Shown: positions 8,142-15,539 of the stretch, piece by piece
Layout: every line of letters begins with the position of its first letter
How positions within the stretch are numbered: the stretch's first letter is position 1
DNA from: Dehalococcoidales bacterium
GTDB lineage: Bacteria; Chloroflexota; Dehalococcoidia; Dehalococcoidales; UBA2162
Direction of reading: 5' to 3'
NCBI GenBank assembly: GCA_016932435.1
Contig: JAFGCW010000075.1
Span: forward strand, 1 to 34,545
DNA: 34,545 nt
Notes under the pieces: generated by a model
The model's input: only the letters and a program-made list of their open reading frames with translations
What the model was told of the DNA's origin: nothing
The model's database searches: none
Program-made: the position numbers and the translations under genes

Positions 8142-8147
8142 TATAAT
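8142..8147 (+). promoter_or_regulatory. -10 element of the signal peptidase I gene
   Basis: A perfect TATAAT at 8142-8147 with a weak -35 (TGGTAA, 17 bases upstream). The predicted start is near 8154, so only about ten bases precede the ATG at 8164 and no Shine-Dalgarno is present. Confidence 0.5.
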
Positions 8148-8163
8148 AAATTTCAGCGTAATT

Positions 8164-8742
8164 ATGGAAGAAGAACTAGAGAAATCATCCCAAATTAAAA
8201 CTTTCATTCGTGATACAATAACAGTCGTTGTAGTTGCAGCTGTAATAATACTGGTACTGCAGTTTGTCATGCAGAAATTCGTTGTGGAAGGATCGAGTAT
8301 GAATTTCACTCTCCACGACGGGCAGCAGCTTCTGGTAAACAAGATTGTTTATAATTTCCACGAACCCGAGCGGGGCGATATCATTGTCTTCCATCCACCA
8401 GTGGAAATCGATGAGGATGATTTTATAAAACGAATTATAGGCTTGCCCGGTGAAAAAGTAGTGATCGCAAATAGTAAAGTCATCATTCAGAAAGCAGATG
8501 GTTCTCTCATCGAACTGGACGAACCGTATATCACCAGACCGGCTAACAGAGATTTCGAAGGAGGAATCATCCCGGAAGGCGAATATTTCGTCATGGGTGA
8601 CAACAGGGTAAACAGCAGTGATTCACGTACCGGCTGGACTCTCAAGGAAGAAGATATTATCGGAAAAGCCTGGATTTCAGTCTGGCCGATTAGAGACTGG
8701 GGGCTGGTTTCCAATCACGATTACGAGCAAGAAAACGGGTAA
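8164..8742 (+). CDS. lepB: Signal peptidase I
   Basis: A 192-aa membrane-anchored serine protease that removes signal peptides from secreted proteins on the outer face of the cytoplasmic membrane. A single N-terminal membrane helix spans about residues 18-36. Box B (EGSSMNFTL) supplies the catalytic Ser45. Box D (DFIKRIIGLPGE) supplies the general base Lys89. Box E (GDNRVNSSDSR) is complete. This is the short type with one anchor. It is transcribed alone: a promoter lies just upstream, and a strong hairpin overlaps the stop codon. No ribosome-binding site is visible, consistent with a near-leaderless mRNA. Confidence 0.95.
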   Translation: MEEELEKSSQIKTFIRDTITVVVVAAVIILVLQFVMQKFVVEGSSMNFTLHDGQQLLVNKIVYNFHEPERGDIIVFHPPVEIDEDDFIKRIIGLPGEKVVIANSKVIIQKADGSLIELDEPYITRPANRDFEGGIIPEGEYFVMGDNRVNSSDSRTGWTLKEEDIIGKAWISVWPIRDWGLVSNHDYEQENG

Positions 8743-8765
8743 CACAAATGTGTTACCCGTTCAAC
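8734..8765. terminator. Bidirectional terminator overlapping the lepB stop codon
   Basis: AACGGGTAACAC (8734-8745) and GTGTTACCCGTT (8750-8761) form a perfect 12-bp stem with a 4-base loop. The lepB stop codon TAA (8740-8742) lies inside the left arm. On the plus strand CAACTTTAA follows; on the minus strand TTTTC follows, so it can also end the dehydrogenase transcript from 8799. Confidence 0.85.
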
Positions 8766-8798
8766 TTTAATATACTTAATTATTGATCGGTACGCTAC

Positions 8799-9812
8799 CT
8801 ATTCTTCCTTCTTCAACGGCTTCTTGGGAGTCACATCACGGTTGATAACATTCCTCGGCCAGTAGCCTTTCAGTAACCTGGCAACTTCCCGCGCCGGATT
8901 GAGCGGCTGAGTATCGAGTGCAGCGTCGGAATACGATGCCGAATGAGGTATTACAATCGCGTTATCCAGTTTCAGCAAAGGATTATCAGGAGGTGTCGGT
9001 TCCTGCTCGAATACATCCAGACCGACTCCGGCAATTTTCTTCTCCCGAAGTGCTTTTATAAGCGCTTTTTCATCGGTCACCGGACCCCGGGCAGTGCTGA
9101 TATAATACGCAGTCGGTTTCATCAGGTTAAATTCCTTGTCACTGACCAGGTGATAGGTTTCATCGGTCAGGGGAGTGTGAACCGAGATATAGTCAGAGCG
9201 TTTCATCACGTCTGCCAGATCGACAAGCTCGATATCATATTCATCGGCAACTGATTTATCAAGGTACGGATCGAAGCCGATACACTTCAAACCAAACACC
9301 TGGGCTTTCCTGGCCACCATACGAGCGATCGCACCACAGCCCACCAGTCCCAGTGTTTCGTCGTGTATACCACCCATCGGCGGCAGCGCCTGCTTGGCTT
9401 CCCTCCACTTACCCTGCTTGACCAGTGTGTCCTGTATCACCAGTTTCTTTGCACAGGCTAGAAGTAACGCAATAGCCTGGTTGGAGACCTCTTCGACGCA
9501 CCATTCTGAAGCGGGATTATTGCAGACGATCATACCGTTTTCAGTAGCAGCTTCGACATCAATTCCGTCGTACCCTACCGAATAGGTAATGACCATCTGG
9601 CACTTCGGAAGAGCCTCGATAACACGGCGGTTAAACATGTGGCCACCCATGACGGCATCGGCGTCTTTCAGCTTTTCTATCAAATCATCCTCACCCGATA
9701 CTTGTAACTCGACTACCTCTACGTCAACACCTGCCTTCTTGAATTCACCAATCTCAGGCTCCACCGATCCGGGTTTCAGTTTAGCAAATCCATAAACCTT
9801 GTACTTCGCCAT
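8799..9812 (-). CDS. D-isomer-specific 2-hydroxyacid dehydrogenase
   Basis: A 337-aa NAD(P)-dependent oxidoreductase of the D-2-hydroxyacid dehydrogenase family (glycerate dehydrogenase, phosphoglycerate dehydrogenase and CtBP-like proteins). Visible parts are the Rossmann segment LGLVGCGAIARMVARKA with the acidic FDPYLD at the end of strand two, VHTPLTDET, the catalytic arginine in STARGP, the acidic DVFEQEP, and the catalytic histidine in IPHSASYSD. The third glycine of GxGxxG is alanine here, which occurs in the family. It is the second gene of an operon with the Ldh-family gene (30 bases upstream) and has a strong AAGGAGG site. The substrate is probably a small hydroxyacid such as glycerate or lactate, but this is not fixed by the sequence. 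Confidence 0.88.
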   Translation of the reverse strand: MAKYKVYGFAKLKPGSVEPEIGEFKKAGVDVEVVELQVSGEDDLIEKLKDADAVMGGHMFNRRVIEALPKCQMVITYSVGYDGIDVEAATENGMIVCNNPASEWCVEEVSNQAIALLLACAKKLVIQDTLVKQGKWREAKQALPPMGGIHDETLGLVGCGAIARMVARKAQVFGLKCIGFDPYLDKSVADEYDIELVDLADVMKRSDYISVHTPLTDETYHLVSDKEFNLMKPTAYYISTARGPVTDEKALIKALREKKIAGVGLDVFEQEPTPPDNPLLKLDNAIVIPHSASYSDAALDTQPLNPAREVARLLKGYWPRNVINRDVTPKKPLKKEE

Positions 9813-9842
9813 CGAAACACCTCCTTAAATACATTTTTAATT

Positions 9843-10889
9843 TTATAGATCGTATTCTACACCTAACTCGTTGGCTATGTCCTCAAGTGACTTTATTATT
9901 GCCGGATGCAGTGGAATTCCTTCTGCTCTCCGTTTCTTTTCTATTTCCTGTTCAACCTCTCCGGAAATATATATTCTCTCGATGCCCGGGGCTTTTGGTA
10001 ATGCCCGGTATTGCTGTATCATGCCGTCCATTGCCTTCTTGAATTGATCCACGGGCATAAAACCGTCGATCTTCAAAGCCCCGAAGAAATGACTGCCGCC
10101 GTATTGCTGGTCCGGTAATGCGCCTGAAAGAATCCGGCATAAAATATCGACAGCCACAGCCAGGCCGAATCCTTTATAACTGCCTGTCTGAGGTGTACCT
10201 CCCATAGGAAGTAAAGCGCCGCCTTCCTGGTAGAATTTACGGGGTTCGGTGATTGGCTTGCCTTCTTTATCGACCGCCCAGCCTTCAGGGAGTGATTTTC
10301 CTTCACGCGCCGCAATCTCTATTTTTCCGGCAGCGACAACGGTAGTAGCCATATCCAGCACGAACGGAGCTTCCTGGTTGGACGGCGCAGCAACACTTAA
10401 CACGTTAATGGTAGCTCCCTGTCCGACGCTTCCCGGTGCGACCATTCCCATCCCGCCGACCGTCATCGATACTCCTATCATATCTCTTGGTAAAGCCATC
10501 ATCGCGTAGTTGCCACCTGCACCATAGTGCGATGAATTACGCACGGTGACAAATCCGGCGCCGGCTTCTTCAGCCCGACGCATCGCTTCCGACATCGCCC
10601 TGTGCCCCACTACCAGGCCGAAACCGCGATCTCCATCCATCACCGCTGTAGACGCGGCATTGCTGGTAATTACAGTCTTCGGATCAGGATTGGTGCGTCC
10701 CGCTTGTATATTCCTGGCATACATCGCCAGGTGGCCTACGCCGTGCGAATCGATACCACGCAAGTCGGTAGCTACCAGGATTTCAGCGGCAATTTTCGCA
10801 TCACTTTCGGAAATGCCTGCTTTATTGAGAACTCTAATAGTAAAATCGGTAAGTTTATCGGGATTTATTCCCCTTTGTTCTGAAGTCAT
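9843..10889 (-). CDS. Malate/L-lactate dehydrogenase (Ldh) family oxidoreductase
   Basis: A 348-aa member of the Ldh_2 family, which includes L-sulfolactate, ureidoglycolate, malate and 2,3-diketogulonate dehydrogenases and is unrelated in fold to classical LDH. Signature parts are ATDLRGIDSHGVGHLAMY near the N terminus with the conserved histidine, VRNSSHYGAGGNYAMMA, APFVLDMATTVVA and TGSYKGFGLAVAVDILC. AGGGGGAG precedes the ATG. It is the first gene of a two-gene operon with a D-2-hydroxyacid dehydrogenase; enzymes of these two families often act on opposite enantiomers of a hydroxyacid. A promoter is visible at 10965-10994. Confidence 0.88.
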   Translation of the reverse strand: MTSEQRGINPDKLTDFTIRVLNKAGISESDAKIAAEILVATDLRGIDSHGVGHLAMYARNIQAGRTNPDPKTVITSNAASTAVMDGDRGFGLVVGHRAMSEAMRRAEEAGAGFVTVRNSSHYGAGGNYAMMALPRDMIGVSMTVGGMGMVAPGSVGQGATINVLSVAAPSNQEAPFVLDMATTVVAAGKIEIAAREGKSLPEGWAVDKEGKPITEPRKFYQEGGALLPMGGTPQTGSYKGFGLAVAVDILCRILSGALPDQQYGGSHFFGALKIDGFMPVDQFKKAMDGMIQQYRALPKAPGIERIYISGEVEQEIEKKRRAEGIPLHPAIIKSLEDIANELGVEYDL

Positions 10890-10964
10890 ATACTCCCCCT
10901 CTGATCTCCTGGTATTTGAAAACTGAAATTACCCTACGAACACCGGTTACTTAACCGTGTCTGG

Positions 10965-10994
10965 AGTATACTAAATCGAATTATCAAATTTCAA
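10965..10994 (-). promoter_or_regulatory. Promoter of the two-gene hydroxyacid dehydrogenase operon
   Basis: Minus strand TTGAAA (10994-10989), 18-base spacer, TATACT (10970-10965), with a predicted start near 10958. The divergent glycerate kinase probably has its own -10 (TATACT at 11014-11019), so the two promoters are nearly back to back. Confidence 0.55.
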
Positions 10995-11057
10995 CTTTTT
11001 AAGAATAGTCTATTATACTCATACATCAGTAAAAAACTTAACTTTTCGCCTTCCTCT

Positions 11058-12452
11058 ATGTATACTTTAAGCCATATGGATGACGTATCAATCATAAAAA
11101 ACAGGAACGAACTGGACACTACTTTTCTCAGAAAGCAGGCGCTGGATATTATAGAAGCCGGAATTTCCCGCGTGCTGCCCCCGAGGATAATGAGATCAGC
11201 ATTACGCTATGACAAAAACGTGGGTATCCTTGAGGTAAACGGTGACCGGTATGATCTGTCAGAAGGAAGATTATTCGTGGTTGGCGGCGGTAAAGCATCC
11301 GGCCTGATGGCAGAGGTCCTTGAGAGTATACTAACTCCGAACAAAATTACAGCCGGTGTTATCAACTACAAGACCGGAAGCGGCAGCTACAATACCGAAA
11401 AGATAGAGATAATCGAAGCAGGACATCCTGTTCCCGACAGTAACGGGATCGATGGTGTTCACAAGATGCTTACCATGAAAGATAAATACTCGATTAACGA
11501 GAACGATCTTGTCTTATGTCTTATATCGGGCGGAGGTTCAGCGCTCATGCCCTGCCCTGTCGACGGCGTGACACTTGAAGACAAGCAGGCGGTTACCGGC
11601 TTGCTGCTTGAATGTGGAGCTGAAATCCACGAAATAAATACGGTACGCAAGCATCTTTCAAAGATAAAAGGCGGCGGACTGGGAAAACACTTCGAACCCG
11701 CCCGGGTGGTCTCAGTGATTATTTCCGATGTCATAGGAAATAACCTGGACGTTATCGCTTCGGGTCCGACATCTCCCGACTCCACTTCTTTTAATGACGC
11801 ATACTCTGTTCTTGAGAAATATAACCTGCTATCGAAGATCCCCGGCAGCGTCCTCGATTACCTGGACCGTGGCAGAAAGGGAAAGGTTCCCGAAACGCCG
11901 AAATCGTTGGAGAACTGCCGGAACTACATCATCGGCGATAATATGCTTGCTCTTAAAGCGATGGCCGAGAAAGCGAGCGACCTGGGACTTAAGCCAATAA
12001 TCGTGACTTCGGAGCAAAAAGGTGATACTACTGCCGCTGCCCTGATGAGGGCTGAAGAGATTTTCAGAGGGGAATATTCGGATTATAACGTTGTAATCCT
12101 CGGGGGTGAGACCACGCCCACCCTGCCCGAAGACCACGGTAAAGGCGGCAGAAACCAGCATTACGCCGCGGTCTCCATGCAGGCTATGAAAGATTACCCC
12201 GGAGAATGGGTCGTTGCCGGCACAGGAACCGACGGCTCGGACTACCTGCCCGACGTAGCCGGGGCGATAGTAGATAATCACTCGTTAGAATTAGCGGTAA
12301 ATAAAGGAATCGATGTATCCTCGCATATCGAACGATTCGACAGCAATAGCCTGTTTTCAGAAATGGGCAGTTCTCTGATTATTACAGGAAGTACCGGTAC
12401 CAACGTCGGCGATATTGTCGTGTATATACTGAAACAGGCAGATCTCGGATAA
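11058..12452 (+). CDS. Glycerate 2-kinase, MOFRL/GckA type
   Basis: A 464-aa kinase of the DUF4147-MOFRL family that phosphorylates D-glycerate to 2-phosphoglycerate with ATP. Visible segments are FVVGGGKASGLMAE, LVLCLISGGGSALMPCPVDGVTLEDK, the ASGPTSPDST loop, and the MOFRL part with GGETTPTLPEDHGKGGRNQH and GTGTDGSDYLPDVAGA. The length is slightly above usual because of a charged N-terminal extension; an in-frame ATG at 11076 is an alternative start and neither has a clear ribosome-binding site. It is divergent from the hydroxyacid dehydrogenase operon and convergent with a ThDP enzyme, consistent with a glycerate-forming route feeding lower glycolysis. Confidence 0.9.
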   Translation: MYTLSHMDDVSIIKNRNELDTTFLRKQALDIIEAGISRVLPPRIMRSALRYDKNVGILEVNGDRYDLSEGRLFVVGGGKASGLMAEVLESILTPNKITAGVINYKTGSGSYNTEKIEIIEAGHPVPDSNGIDGVHKMLTMKDKYSINENDLVLCLISGGGSALMPCPVDGVTLEDKQAVTGLLLECGAEIHEINTVRKHLSKIKGGGLGKHFEPARVVSVIISDVIGNNLDVIASGPTSPDSTSFNDAYSVLEKYNLLSKIPGSVLDYLDRGRKGKVPETPKSLENCRNYIIGDNMLALKAMAEKASDLGLKPIIVTSEQKGDTTAAALMRAEEIFRGEYSDYNVVILGGETTPTLPEDHGKGGRNQHYAAVSMQAMKDYPGEWVVAGTGTDGSDYLPDVAGAIVDNHSLELAVNKGIDVSSHIERFDSNSLFSEMGSSLIITGSTGTNVGDIVVYILKQADLG

Positions 12453-12460
12453 CGAAAGGC

Positions 12461-12540
12461 TGTCATCCTGAGGACGACGAAGGAGGACCAAGGATCTCCT
12501 CCGATGTTCAAGGAGATTCTTCGCTACGCTCAGAATGACA
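12461..12540. repeat. Dispersed inverted-repeat element, family B (TGTCATCCTGAG...CTCAGAATGACA)
   Basis: An 80-base element with 12-base terminal inverted repeats matching at 11 of 12 positions, rich in 'GAC GAAGG AGATCC/TTCGC' sequence. A related element lies at 22611-22700 with similar ends. It occupies the gap after the glycerate kinase. No transposase is present; its look is that of a small non-autonomous or REP-like repeat. Confidence 0.7.
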
Positions 12541-12583
12541 ACGTGCTACGTCTGCAACAACGGAGCGGGGATCCATATTTCGA

Positions 12584-12620
12584 AAAGAAGAGCCCATGCT
12601 CGAAAAGGCACGGGCTCTTG
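12584..12620 (-). terminator. Intrinsic terminator after the ThDP enzyme gene
   Basis: AAGAGCCCATGC (12588-12599) pairs with GCACGGGCTCTT (12608-12619), one mismatch, 8-base loop. On the minus strand the stem is followed by CTTTTCG. Confidence 0.7.
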
Positions 12621-12639
12621 ATCCTCCATATCATTGATA

Positions 12640-14268
12640 CTATTGATAAAGTGAAAAAGCAGGTTCTTCCGCCGTGATTATCTCAAGCAACGCGGCCTGT
12701 CCTCCGTCAACCTTCTCTTTTGCTCTCTTTATCGCAGGTACTACTTCCTCGGGCTTTTCCACCTTCTCGGAGTACCCGCCCAGACTAGCCGCAACACCGG
12801 CATATTCGCCGGACTGTTTGTTCAGGTTGTATTTCTCGGAAGCGACCGCATGCATCCGATTATAGCCACCGAGGACCGAATTGTTAATAACCACTACAAG
12901 GATAGGAATATTCTCTCTGACAGCCGTTTCGAAGTCCATTCCAACCATGCCGAAGGCTGCATTACCCATAAAAGCAACTGCTGTCTTGTCCGGCCTGGCA
13001 AGTTTCGCTCCCATGGCGAATCCCAGTGCTCCACCAAGAGTAGTTGATTTACCCCAGCCGATATATCCGCCCGGAATGAGTGTCTCCCAGAACGGTACCA
13101 GGGCATCGCGTGGATTACCGGAATCGTGGGTAATTATCGTTTGATTCCTGTCCAGCGTTTGCATAAGGTCGTAAATAACCCTGTAAGGATTGATGGGCAC
13201 TTCAGTGGAGGTTAGCTTCGGAAGCCATTCCTCCAGCCAGTCATCTTTCACCCTGGCGATATCGCCAGCAACACCGCTTTCCTTCGTTCTACCGCCCTGC
13301 GCCTTTATCTCGTCGATAAGCTGCCGCAAGACCAGCTTGGCATCGCCTATGATCGCGTTCTCGACATTGTAGTCTTTGTTGATATCCCTGTCGTCTATTG
13401 TCGACTGGATGACCCTTTTGTCATCGGGAATCGGCGTGGTAAAACCTTCCTTGGTACAGCTTGAGCCGATAGCAAATACCAGGTCTGCTTTGTTAAGGAA
13501 CTGTATCACCATTTTCGGCCTTGTTCTGCCGCCGGCACCGAGTGAAAACGGGTGATTTTCCGGGAACGCGCTCTTGCCGTTCATGGTCGTAAATACCGGG
13601 ATCTTGATCAGTTCTGCCAGTTCAACCAGCTCTTCGGATGCATTGGCAAACAGCACTCCCTGCCCGGCGCGAATAACAGGGCTTTTCGCTTCTATCAAAG
13701 CTTTAGCCACTTCCTTGACCGCGGCAGGATCACCGGAAGACTTGAAGCCCTTTACCGGAGTGTACTTGAACAAAGCATCATCGAATTCCTCGTTATTTAC
13801 ATCCATCGGTATCTCCAGCAGTACCGGACCGGGACGCCCTGTCCTGAGATAGGTAAAAGCCCGTCTCAGCATCTCCTGTACCTGGTCGGCAAATAATATG
13901 GTATCCGACCATTTTGTGATAGGTCCGTAACTCTTTGGAGCGATGAAATTCGGCGGAACCATTCGTCTTCTGGGCGAAGCGCTTGGCAGAACGAGTATCG
14001 GAACCGATTCACTATATGCCTGGGCTACACCGGAAAACGCGTTCTCGACACCAGGCCCATTCTGCATCGCGCAGACCCCTGTTTTCTGACCAAGAGAGGC
14101 CCGTGTATACCCGTCCGCCATTCCGACTCCAACCCTTTCAGTCCTGGTAATAATCGTCCTGATACCTTCTTCCGCAGCCGCGTCGAACAGGAAATTCTGC
14201 GGGAATCCGCTTATGAATTCTATTCCTTCAGCCTTTAAAATCTTCGCTACAGCCTTTATACCCTGCAT
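12640..14268 (-). CDS. Thiamine diphosphate-dependent enzyme, acetolactate synthase-like
   Basis: A 542-aa member of the pyruvate oxidase/acetolactate synthase superfamily: N-terminal Pyr domain (about 1-170), central Rossmann-like domain (about 190-330) and C-terminal PP domain (about 370-530). The activating glutamate is present (TRTERVGVGMADG, E44). The ThDP/metal motif reads GNAAFG (G435-N436) with INN at 461-463; the usual GDG aspartate is therefore asparagine. It has no quinone-oxidase tail. AAGGAGA precedes the ATG, and a good promoter (14327-14355) and a terminator flank it. Reaction unknown: 2-oxoacid decarboxylation or carboligation is likely, and the neighbouring hydroxyacid enzymes suggest a C2-C3 oxoacid substrate. 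True glyoxylate carboligase lacks the glutamate, which argues against that name. Confidence 0.82.
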   Translation of the reverse strand: MQGIKAVAKILKAEGIEFISGFPQNFLFDAAAEEGIRTIITRTERVGVGMADGYTRASLGQKTGVCAMQNGPGVENAFSGVAQAYSESVPILVLPSASPRRRMVPPNFIAPKSYGPITKWSDTILFADQVQEMLRRAFTYLRTGRPGPVLLEIPMDVNNEEFDDALFKYTPVKGFKSSGDPAAVKEVAKALIEAKSPVIRAGQGVLFANASEELVELAELIKIPVFTTMNGKSAFPENHPFSLGAGGRTRPKMVIQFLNKADLVFAIGSSCTKEGFTTPIPDDKRVIQSTIDDRDINKDYNVENAIIGDAKLVLRQLIDEIKAQGGRTKESGVAGDIARVKDDWLEEWLPKLTSTEVPINPYRVIYDLMQTLDRNQTIITHDSGNPRDALVPFWETLIPGGYIGWGKSTTLGGALGFAMGAKLARPDKTAVAFMGNAAFGMVGMDFETAVRENIPILVVVINNSVLGGYNRMHAVASEKYNLNKQSGEYAGVAASLGGYSEKVEKPEEVVPAIKRAKEKVDGGQAALLEIITAEEPAFSLYQ

Positions 14269-14326
14269 ATCTTTTTCTCCTTCCTTCTACAACCACCTTC
14301 AGGTTTGATTTTCTGTGTTAAAAAAA

Positions 14327-14355
14327 AGCATATCGCAGCAGGCTTGGCATGTCAA
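14327..14355 (-). promoter_or_regulatory. Sigma-70 promoter of the ThDP enzyme gene
   Basis: Minus strand TTGACA (14355-14350), 17-base spacer, TATGCT (14332-14327). The start is expected near 14320, giving a leader of about 52 bases with an AAGGAGA site. The same -10 hexamer occurs before the Fur-family gene. Confidence 0.75.
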
Positions 14356-14382
14356 ATACTGTATTTGGTATATTTCTATCCG

Positions 14383-15321
14383 TCAGGCAGTAATTATCTC
14401 CACAATATCGCCATCATTGAGTGTATATTCAAGTCCTGCCGACTGAGTGTCCGGTACAGAAGGATCGTGGTGGATTATTCTGGCTCTTTTGAATCTTTTA
14501 ATCAGTCTTTTATCGAGACTGCTTATGAAATCATTCACGGTAACTTCGTTCTCGGCGGGAAATACCTGGGGATGTTCCTGGATCTCGCCACGCAGTGTCA
14601 GAAAAATCCGCTTGATGTTGAACAGCCTGTAAATGTATTCTGATATGGAGTTGTCGTCATTGATATCAAGGATAACAAGATCGGACATTTCGATATCCAG
14701 ATCCCAACTCGCAATCACCGCCGGTTTTTCAACAATCTCAGTACCGGCTTTCTGCTGTTTCTTTTCAGTAGATAACGGTTCATTCACCGGTACTATCGAG
14801 TAGTTGATCAACTGTTCAACCGACGAAATATAATTATCTCTATTTTTCACACACAGGCACAAAATATCGGCATTCCTGATGAACCTGTACTTGGCGGCAT
14901 CCGTGTCCCCACTGAATATCGCCGGTACTTCGACTACCTGAATCGGCACGCCGTTACAGGTCATCATCTGTACTTCAGGCTTATAAGTAGTATATGGAGT
15001 ATCTTTCACTGACACATCAGCGCCGGTCAGCCGGTTCTGCAACCTGCTTTTGCCGGTATTGGTCTCACCGATAATGACAACCTGCCTCTTGAAGTGAATA
15101 ACGTCGTAAGGAGAATTCGCAGTCCTCTTTTTCGACATCTTTTTCAGCCGCAGTGTTTCCATTTCTTCTCTGTACTTTCTTCTCAATGCAAGGTTCTTAG
15201 GATTCCTCGGCTGAAGAGCTACGAGTTGCTCAAGCAACGATATCTTCTCTTCTATACTTCCGGTATTCTTTAGCTTCTTTCTGAGTACGGTAAACTCGAT
15301 ATCATGATGAATCTTTTTCAT
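14383..15321 (-). CDS. TGS-domain GTPase-like protein with degenerate G motifs
   Basis: A 312-aa protein related to the DRG/Obg group. Order of parts: a helical N terminus (about 1-70, rich in basic residues), a P-loop GETNTGKS (G85-S92), a switch I-like YTTYKPE (about 110-116), a G3 position reading VEVPA where DxPG is expected, and a C-terminal TGS domain (about 240-311) ending NDGDIVEIITA. No clear NKxD base-specificity motif is visible. Nucleotide binding is plausible; GTP specificity and hydrolysis are doubtful. DRG-type proteins associate with ribosomes. A consensus promoter, a 31-codon ORF and an intrinsic hairpin lie between 15568 and 15348, directly upstream, suggesting controlled read-through. 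Confidence 0.72.
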   Translation of the reverse strand: MKKIHHDIEFTVLRKKLKNTGSIEEKISLLEQLVALQPRNPKNLALRRKYREEMETLRLKKMSKKRTANSPYDVIHFKRQVVIIGETNTGKSRLQNRLTGADVSVKDTPYTTYKPEVQMMTCNGVPIQVVEVPAIFSGDTDAAKYRFIRNADILCLCVKNRDNYISSVEQLINYSIVPVNEPLSTEKKQQKAGTEIVEKPAVIASWDLDIEMSDLVILDINDDNSISEYIYRLFNIKRIFLTLRGEIQEHPQVFPAENEVTVNDFISSLDKRLIKRFKRARIIHHDPSVPDTQSAGLEYTLNDGDIVEIITA

Positions 15322-15345
15322 TTTTTCATCTCTGCTTTAATGACA

Positions 15346-15377
15346 ATAAAAAAACCCGGGCTTTTTATTTCCCGGGC
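15346..15377 (-). terminator. Hairpin with T-run upstream of the TGS GTPase: terminator or attenuator
   Basis: Minus strand CCCGGG (15376-15371), 10-base loop, CCCGGG (15360-15355), then seven Ts (15354-15348). It ends 27 bases before the GTPase start codon and about 155 bases after the predicted transcript start, so it either ends a short transcript carrying the 31-codon ORF or attenuates the GTPase gene. Confidence 0.65.
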
Positions 15378-15421
15378 CTGGTCTTTTTCCTGTTTCTACT
15401 TAAATAATACTTTATGTAAAC

Positions 15422-15517
15422 TTAACGGAAATACACCAATCCCCTGTTTTCCACCGTTGCCGGTAGAATCACGATTACCAGGTTATGGTTTCTCCAGTGG
15501 ACCAATGCTATCTCCAT
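15422..15517 (-). CDS. Possible 31-aa leader peptide or small protein
   Basis: An ATG at 15517 opens a 31-codon frame beginning MEIALVHWRNH, with a hydrophobic LVIVILPATV centre, ending LVYFR. A perfect consensus promoter places the transcript start about 16 bases upstream, and GGGAA directly precedes the ATG as a weak ribosome-binding site. A terminator hairpin follows 45 bases after the stop codon. I recognise no family. It could be a leader peptide for attenuation of the TGS GTPase, a small membrane peptide, or chance. Confidence 0.4.
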   Translation of the reverse strand: MEIALVHWRNHNLVIVILPATVENRGLVYFR

Positions 15518-15539
15518 TTCCCGTCGATTACAGAACAGG

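Noticed and set aside
7898..8163. FMN riboswitch before the riboflavin operon
   Set aside because: None of the conserved blocks (such as the GGGTGAAAATCCC-like core) is present on either strand, and the ribD promoter leaves no leader.
12640..14268. Naming the ThDP enzyme glyoxylate carboligase because glycerate kinase is nearby
   Set aside because: Glyoxylate carboligase has valine in place of the activating glutamate, whereas E44 is present here, so the generic name is safer.
15346..15533. T-box riboswitch in the leader of the TGS GTPase
   Set aside because: The GGTGGAA sequence in the leader lacks the ACCGCG continuation of a T-box, and no specifier stem could be found; GTPases are also not typical T-box targets.
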